Source of the DNA: Acidobacteriaceae bacterium
GTDB lineage: Bacteria; Acidobacteriota; Terriglobia; Terriglobales; Acidobacteriaceae
Assembly (NCBI GenBank): GCA_027364815.1
Contig: DAHXOQ010000074.1
Span: 1-10,981 of the forward strand
Reading direction: 5' to 3'
Length of the DNA: 10,981 nt
Below the pieces are notes generated by a model that was not told the origin of the DNA, did not search any database, and saw only the letters and a list, made by a program, of their open reading frames with translations. Numbering within the stretch: the stretch's first letter is position 1; every line of letters starts with the position of its first letter. Of the stretch, positions 6,012-10,981 are shown piece by piece. Position numbers and translations under genes: made by a program.

Positions 6012-7250
6012 ATGATGCAAGAACCCAAGCAAATAGATCGCCGCCTGCTGTGGGGCGGGGGAATACTGCTCCTGATCGTAGTATTTTTTGTCGCACGCTC
6101 GATGACGCGTGAGCACTTGACGATTCGTGCCGCCAAAGCAACTCGCGCGCAATTGGAAAAAACAGTAAGCACCAATGGGCGCGTTGAGCCAGAGGTCAAT
6201 TACCAGTTTCACAGTCCCACCAACACAACAGTGAAGGCAGTTTACGTTCAGCAAGGCGATGTGGTGCCAGCCGGCAAGCTGCTCATCGAGCTTGATGATC
6301 TTCCGGCACGGGCGCGTGTTGCGTCAGCTGAAAGTGGAGTTAAATCGGCGGAAGTATCGTACGAGTCTGCGATACATTCTGGCACCAAGGAAGAGCGCGA
6401 ATCGATGGCTGCAGAATTAGCGAAGGCACAGCTCGACCGCAAACAAGCTAAGCGCGATCTGGAAGCATTGCAAAAATTGCAGGCCAACGGTGCGGCATCA
6501 AAGAGCGAAGTTGCTGTGGCGCAGGACCGGTTGTCAGCGGCTGAATCCAGTCTGCACTCGCTTGAAGAGCGCAGCCACAATCGCTACTCGAAGAGTGAGA
6601 TTGAGCGGGCTAAAGCAGCATTAGATGAGGCTCAAACCAATCTTCTGGCAGCCCGCCTAGTGCTTGCACAAACATCTTATCGTGCGCCGGTAGCCGGAAC
6701 GGTTTACTCGATTGACGTCAGCAAGACGCAGTATGCCGAAGAAGGCAAAACATTGCTGGAGATGGCAGACCTGAAGCACGTGCGTGTTCGCGCTTACCCT
6801 GATGAACCGGAGATTGGGGGCCTCGCCGTGGGGCAGAAGGTTCTGATTCACTGGGATGCGCGACCAGGTCATGAGTGGCACGGGCATATTCAGCGTGTAC
6901 CCAGCACCATCATCGCGTATGGCACACGCAACGTCGGTGAGGTATTAATTGCCATTGATGACCCGGATGGCACATTGCTTCCCGATACAAATGTAACCGT
7001 CAAGGTAACACTTTCAAGCGAGAAGAATACCTTGAGCATACCCCGCGAAGCCTTGCGTTATGAGAACGGCAATGCTTACGTTTTTCGAATTATAGGCGAT
7101 GAACTTGTGCGCACCCCGGTCACAATTGGAACCCTTAATCTTGCCCAGGTTGCCATTCTCTCCGGCTTGTCTGATGGCGATGAAGTGGCAACCGGCACAT
7201 TGAATGGGCTGCCTTTGCAGGAAGGCGTGCCGATCAAGGTTACACAGTGA
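6012..7250 (+). CDS. Periplasmic adaptor (membrane fusion protein, MacA/HlyD family)
   Basis: Membrane fusion protein of 412 residues that would bridge an inner-membrane pump to a TolC-type channel. The order of parts is clear: a cytoplasmic tail, one membrane anchor (about 12-28), the first lipoyl half (about 56-96, with VQQGDVVPAGKLL), and a long alpha hairpin rich in Ala, Glu and Lys (about 100-220). Next come the second lipoyl half starting YRAPVAGTV (223-253), a beta barrel (about 254-330) and a membrane-proximal domain ending DGDEVATG. The long hairpin and uncleaved N-terminal anchor point to the MacA-like type that works with ABC exporters, though RND partners cannot be excluded. The start is the first of two tandem ATGs, with AAGG 7 bases upstream. 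It heads an operon with the TPR and TolC genes; no pump gene follows. Confidence 0.9.
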   Translation: MMQEPKQIDRRLLWGGGILLLIVVFFVARSMTREHLTIRAAKATRAQLEKTVSTNGRVEPEVNYQFHSPTNTTVKAVYVQQGDVVPAGKLLIELDDLPARARVASAESGVKSAEVSYESAIHSGTKEERESMAAELAKAQLDRKQAKRDLEALQKLQANGAASKSEVAVAQDRLSAAESSLHSLEERSHNRYSKSEIERAKAALDEAQTNLLAARLVLAQTSYRAPVAGTVYSIDVSKTQYAEEGKTLLEMADLKHVRVRAYPDEPEIGGLAVGQKVLIHWDARPGHEWHGHIQRVPSTIIAYGTRNVGEVLIAIDDPDGTLLPDTNVTVKVTLSSEKNTLSIPREALRYENGNAYVFRIIGDELVRTPVTIGTLNLAQVAILSGLSDGDEVATGTLNGLPLQEGVPIKVTQ

Positions 7251-8206
7251 AGCGATCACTCCTCACCGTGATGATATTTGGCGCGTGGCTGAATCTGTCA
7301 GCATCAGCGCCGCCGAGTTCGCCCTCAGTACAAGTGAATCAAGCGATGCAGAATGGCGAAGCTGACAAAGCCCTTGCAATGCTCGGAACACTCCCTCCGC
7401 CAGAGGCGCATTTGATGCATTGCCGCATCGATTTAATGCTGGAGAAGTGGGATGAGGCAAGCAGCGAATGTGAGCAAGCAGTAAAGCTGGACGCGCAGAA
7501 CTCCAATGCGCATCTTTGGCTGGGACGTGCACTGGGCGAGCGTGCAAGCCGCGCGTCTTTCCTGAGCGCCTACTCGCTGGGCAAGCGCGTACGTGCGGAG
7601 TTTGAAGAAGCCGTCCAGTTGAACTCGCAGAATGCAGATGCACTGACCGATCTGGGCGAGTTCTATTACGATGCACCGTCAGTCGTGGGTGGCGGAATCG
7701 ACAAAGCTAAAAATATCGCTGATCAGCTTGAAAAACTTGACCGTGGCCGCGGGATTGAGCTGCGTGCGAGAATTGAACAGGTACAAAAACATTACGATGC
7801 GGCAGAGGCAGAGTACAAGCGTGCGATTGCCAGTGCTGCACACCCAGCGTATCAATGGGGTGTATTAGCCAGCTTTTACATGAATCGCGAACGTTGGGAT
7901 GACATGGAGACGGCAATTCAGAACGTATTGAAGGCTGAAGAACATGATTCGAAAGCAGCCGTTGCGCTCTACGATGCCGCTTCCCTTTTGACCCGCACAA
8001 AACGAAACCCGGAGTTGGCCATCAAGCTCTTGACCACCTACCTGACATCGTCGCAAAAATCTGAACAGGCACCCGCGTTTATCGCGCATTGGCGACTTGC
8101 TCGTTTGCTGGAAGAACGTGGCGATCATGTTGGCGCAGAGCGGGAACGTTCGTCTGCACTTGCTCTGGCGCACGATTTTAAACCCGCGCAGGCACACAAA
8201 CATTGA
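7247..8206 (+). CDS. Exported TPR-repeat protein
   Basis: Protein of 319 residues with an N-terminal signal sequence (K2, R3, then a hydrophobic core to about 18, then SASA). The exact cleavage site is unclear because prolines follow. The rest is helical TPR repeats: a partial unit at about 28-48, units at about 53-85 and 86-128, and further units to about 300. The third unit is stretched by a basic insert (ASRASFLSAYSLGKRVRAEF). A conserved-looking D-A-P-S-V-V-G-G-G-I-D-K-A segment lies at about 142-154. The start is a GTG in the 4-base overlap GTGA with the adaptor stop, with AAGG 7 bases upstream, so expression is coupled. It probably acts as a periplasmic scaffold for the export complex or its cargo; this role is inferred from position only. 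Confidence 0.85.
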   Translation: MKRSLLTVMIFGAWLNLSASAPPSSPSVQVNQAMQNGEADKALAMLGTLPPPEAHLMHCRIDLMLEKWDEASSECEQAVKLDAQNSNAHLWLGRALGERASRASFLSAYSLGKRVRAEFEEAVQLNSQNADALTDLGEFYYDAPSVVGGGIDKAKNIADQLEKLDRGRGIELRARIEQVQKHYDAAEAEYKRAIASAAHPAYQWGVLASFYMNRERWDDMETAIQNVLKAEEHDSKAAVALYDAASLLTRTKRNPELAIKLLTTYLTSSQKSEQAPAFIAHWRLARLLEERGDHVGAERERSSALALAHDFKPAQAHKH

Positions 8207-9573
8207 TGAGAAGAGAAGGAACCTTGAAAGCTTCGCGAACAATCCTGATGAGCGTGATGATGGCTGTTTCAGTGCTGCCATTGCTAAATTCCGTGCGCTC
8301 AGAGGGACAGCTTTCACTTTCAACGGTTGTTACACTGGCCCAACGCAACAGCAAAACGGTTAGACTGGCTGAGGTCGACGTACGCAAAGCTGAAGCACTG
8401 CTCGCCGAGACGCATGATGTATATTTTCCGGTATTCAACATGAACGCCGGCATTGGATATTCAGTTGGATTCACCGGCGGTGTTCCTCCGGTTATCACTG
8501 TCGACGCACACTCACATATCTTCAGTCTTCCACAAATTCAATATGACCGCGCAGCCAAAGCCGGACTATCTGCAGCAAAGCTCAATTTGAAAAGTGTGCG
8601 TGAACAAGTTGCCCTGGATGCATCGACCGCGTACATTGAATTGGATGCGGTCACGCGTGAACTTGCAGCCGCAAATCAACAGGCAGAGTTGGCTCAACGA
8701 TTAGTTGAGATTGAGCAACAGCGCTCAGAAGCCGGGATAGACAGCCTCAGCAATTATCTCGACGCCCGTTTGAACGCCGCAAAGATCAAGTACAACCTCA
8801 TCCACCTTGAATCGCGCAGAAATGGATTGGCCATGCGACTGGCCACGCTCACTGGATTGCCTGCTAGCACCATGCAGACAAGCACATCCAGCATTCCTGA
8901 GATACCACGCGTAAGTATCAATGCGCCACGCGGCCGTCTCTATGCACTTGAATCCAATCATCAACAAGCAAATTCAAAAAGACTCACTGCAAAAGGCGCG
9001 ACAATGAGTTTGTACAGCCCAAGTGTTGACTTTTCGCTAGAGTATTTGCGGCATACTAACGTTGGCAATGATTTCAACATCTACTACGCAGCGCCACTGC
9101 CAACAAATAACTTCGATGTCGGGTTCACCATTCAGATTCCATTTATTGATCTCACCAAGCGAGGAAAAGTTCGCGAGGCAACAGCCGACTCGCTCCGTGC
9201 CAAGGTTGAATCCGAGCAAGCAGATCAACAGAATGATTTGACAATCGCAACGATCAGCGACAATCTGCGTGAGCTCGATGTACTTGCAGAAATCGCTGAC
9301 TTGAAAAAGCAGATAGCCAGTGAGCAGATCAAGACAGTCGAGGCAGAGTTAAATCTGGGCAATGGTTCCAGCACAACTCCGCAAACCAGTCCGCGCACAG
9401 AGCAGCTTGCGCGTATCGACGAGCGCGATAAGTTTATTGAATCGGAAGAAGCAGGATTTGAGCTCAGCAAGGCCCGCTTGAATCTTCTAGAGGCTTTGGG
9501 CCATATGGACGAATGGCTGCATCTGATTGATTCTACTACGCCTCCCAACGTACCAAATCAGCTAACTCATTGA
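8206..9573 (+). CDS. TolC-family outer membrane efflux protein
   Basis: Outer membrane channel of about 455 residues with two OEP-type repeats. A signal sequence (R2, R3, K8, R11, then a hydrophobic stretch to about 28) is followed by STVVTLAQRNSKTV, the usual first helix of the family. The first repeat ends with a coiled helix, NYLDARLNAAKIKYN. A strand-rich middle (SPSVDFSLEYLRH, FDVGFTIQIPF) leads into the second helical pair, up to ARLNLLEALGHMDEWL. An insert rich in Gly, Ser, Thr and Pro (about 385-400) interrupts the last hairpin. The ATG overlaps the TPR stop by 1 base (TGATG). A TTG at 8203 or a TTG at 8224 preceded by AGAAGGA are alternatives. It is the third gene of the export operon and would pair with the adaptor at 6012. 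Confidence 0.9.
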   Translation: MRREGTLKASRTILMSVMMAVSVLPLLNSVRSEGQLSLSTVVTLAQRNSKTVRLAEVDVRKAEALLAETHDVYFPVFNMNAGIGYSVGFTGGVPPVITVDAHSHIFSLPQIQYDRAAKAGLSAAKLNLKSVREQVALDASTAYIELDAVTRELAAANQQAELAQRLVEIEQQRSEAGIDSLSNYLDARLNAAKIKYNLIHLESRRNGLAMRLATLTGLPASTMQTSTSSIPEIPRVSINAPRGRLYALESNHQQANSKRLTAKGATMSLYSPSVDFSLEYLRHTNVGNDFNIYYAAPLPTNNFDVGFTIQIPFIDLTKRGKVREATADSLRAKVESEQADQQNDLTIATISDNLRELDVLAEIADLKKQIASEQIKTVEAELNLGNGSSTTPQTSPRTEQLARIDERDKFIESEEAGFELSKARLNLLEALGHMDEWLHLIDSTTPPNVPNQLTH

Positions 9574-9617
9574 TTCAGTCGCCAGTGTCGTAATACGCCG
9601 TTTTGTACCACTGAAAA

Positions 9618-9626
9618 TGCTAAAAT
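9618..9626 (+). promoter_or_regulatory. Candidate extended -10 of hpnJ
   Basis: TGC followed by TAAAAT, an extended -10 form, ends 7 bases before the hpnJ ATG, so transcription would start at about the ATG itself. A second possibility is TTGATT (9570-9575) with TAATAC (9591-9596), but their 15-base spacer is short. No hairpin-plus-T-tract terminator is seen after the TolC gene, so read-through from the export operon also remains possible. Confidence 0.4.
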
Positions 9627-9633
9627 CAGAGGG

Positions 9634-10981
9634 ATGGCAAAAACTTTAAAAACACTTCTCCTCAACCCACCTTCCTTCGAAAATTTCGATGGCGGCGCAA
9701 GCTCGCGCTGGCCGGCTACGCGCGAGATTGAGTCCTATTGGTACCCAGTTTGGCTCACCTACCCCGCCGGATTGCTTGAAGGCTCGCGCCTTCTGGATGC
9801 GCCACCACACCACGTCACCGCACCGCAAACAATCGAGATCGCCAAGGATTACGAATTCCTCGTACTCTTTACTTCGACTGTTGGCTGGGAGGGCGACCAA
9901 CGCCTTGCAGAAGCAATCAAGGCGGCCAACCCTTCGATTCTCATTGCTTTTTTTGGGCCGCCGGTAACGACCGACCCTGATCGCGCGCTGAACGAGTGCG
10001 AAGTGCTCGACTTTATCTGCCGCCGCGAGTTCGATTACTCAGTGGTTGAGTTTGCGCAGGGCAAGCCGCTTAACGAAATTCTCGGCATTAGCTATCGCCA
10101 CGATGGCAAGATTATTCACAATCCCGATCGCCCGCAGATAGAAGATCTGGATGCGATGCCATGGGCTACGAAGATTTACAAGCGCGATATGGACGTTACG
10201 CGCTACAACGTTCCATTCCTGCTGCATCCTTACATTGCGCTCTACAGCACCCGTGGCTGCCCTGCTCAGTGCACTTATTGCCTGTGGCCGCAGACGCTAA
10301 GTGGCCATGCATGGCGCAAGCGCTCTACCGATGACGTTGCAGCTGAGTTGAAATGGGCGAAGGAGAATTTCCCTGAGGTCAAGGAGTTCTTCTTTGACGA
10401 CGACACATTCAACATTCAGAAGCCGCGTACGATTGAGCTTTGCGAGAAGCTGAAGCCGCTGAATCTGACATGGAGTTGCACATCGCGTGTTACTACCGAT
10501 CGCGAAACACTCAAAGCGATGAAAGATGCTGGCTGCCGTTTGCTTATTGTTGGCTTTGAATCAGGCGATCCGCAAATTCTCAAGAACATCAAGAAGGGTG
10601 CAACAGTTGAGCGCGCGCGGGCTTTCGCCAAGGATTGCAACGACCTGGGCCTGACTGTGCACGCCGACTTCATTCTCGGCCTCCCCGGCGAAACCAAAGA
10701 GTCGATCCGCAATACGATCAACTTCGCCAAGGGCCTGGATTGCGAAACTATTCAGGTCTCCATCGCACATGCCTATCCGGGCACTGAGTTCTACGACTAC
10801 GCCAAGACCAACGGCTTCATCGTGAACGAAGGCGCCATGATGGATGAGGGCGGTCACCAGATGGCGCACATCGAGTACCCCGGCCTCCCCGTCGACTACG
10901 TGCTCGAAATGGTGCATCGCTTTTACGACGAGTACTACTTCCGGCCCAGAGCAGCCTTCCGCGTGATCTGGAAAGCATTTG
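9634..10981 (+). CDS. hpnJ: Hopanoid-associated radical SAM protein HpnJ (3' end cut by window)
   Basis: The first 449 codons are present and open to the window edge. The start MAKTLKTLLLNPPSFENFDGG and the RLLDAPPHHVT block fit HpnJ, the radical SAM enzyme reported to convert the glucosamine-bearing bacteriohopanetetrol made by HpnI and HpnK into the cyclitol ether by ring contraction. Residues 1 to about 195 form a B12-binding-like Rossmann domain. The 4Fe-4S motif is RGCPAQCTYC (C209, C213, C216), followed by FFFDDDTF and the GFESGDPQIL segment of the partial TIM barrel, then ADFILGLPGET. Family proteins are near 470-480 residues as I recall, so only a short piece is missing. The ATG is the only plausible start; AGAGGG touches it directly with no spacing. 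It may have its own promoter, 60 bases after the TolC gene. Confidence 0.88.
   Translation, partial: MAKTLKTLLLNPPSFENFDGGASSRWPATREIESYWYPVWLTYPAGLLEGSRLLDAPPHHVTAPQTIEIAKDYEFLVLFTSTVGWEGDQRLAEAIKAANPSILIAFFGPPVTTDPDRALNECEVLDFICRREFDYSVVEFAQGKPLNEILGISYRHDGKIIHNPDRPQIEDLDAMPWATKIYKRDMDVTRYNVPFLLHPYIALYSTRGCPAQCTYCLWPQTLSGHAWRKRSTDDVAAELKWAKENFPEVKEFFFDDDTFNIQKPRTIELCEKLKPLNLTWSCTSRVTTDRETLKAMKDAGCRLLIVGFESGDPQILKNIKKGATVERARAFAKDCNDLGLTVHADFILGLPGETKESIRNTINFAKGLDCETIQVSIAHAYPGTEFYDYAKTNGFIVNEGAMMDEGGHQMAHIEYPGLPVDYVLEMVHRFYDEYYFRPRAAFRVIWKAF

Overview
The window looks like chromosomal DNA of a Gram-negative, hopanoid-producing bacterium. The best guess is Acidobacteriota (Terriglobia-like). 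This rests on the overall look of the proteins (lysA, ispG, a DUF4440-type protein, an HpnJ radical SAM enzyme, a MacA/TolC-type export set), moderate GC and frequent TTG starts. It is an inference, not a computed placement. Ten protein genes fill the sequence almost completely and no gap exceeds about 130 bases. I see no tRNA, rRNA, insertion sequence, CRISPR array or phage gene.

Left part (2-3682): lysA (diaminopimelate decarboxylase, last step of lysine synthesis) runs leftward and diverges from ispG (MEP isoprenoid pathway). ispG converges on a small DUF4440/NTF2-like gene, and their stop codons overlap in a 10-base near-palindrome. That small gene diverges from a secreted, four-cysteine, probably OB-fold protein, which in turn overlaps tail-to-tail with the next leftward gene.

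Middle (3672-5884, minus strand): queF (preQ0 reductase, queuosine pathway), then a Spinster-like MFS transporter, then a HAD phosphatase of the 5'(3')-deoxyribonucleotidase type. The MFS stop codon lies inside the Shine-Dalgarno sequence of the HAD gene, so these two are almost certainly co-translated. queF sits 59 bases upstream and is probably in the same transcript.

Right part (6012-9573, plus strand): a tight operon, with 4-base and 1-base overlaps, for a periplasmic adaptor (membrane fusion protein), an exported TPR protein and a TolC-family outer membrane channel. No inner-membrane pump is encoded with them. After 60 bases comes a radical SAM protein matching HpnJ of hopanoid side-chain synthesis, cut by the window end. 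It supplies a link to ispG, since hopanoids are built from MEP-pathway isoprenoids, although the two genes are not adjacent.

No clearly new system is visible. The points most worth a second look are the pump-less export operon, a His-to-Gln change at a QueF active-site position, several genes whose best -10 box lies 6-7 bases from the start codon (possible leaderless mRNAs), and the overlapping convergent gene ends.
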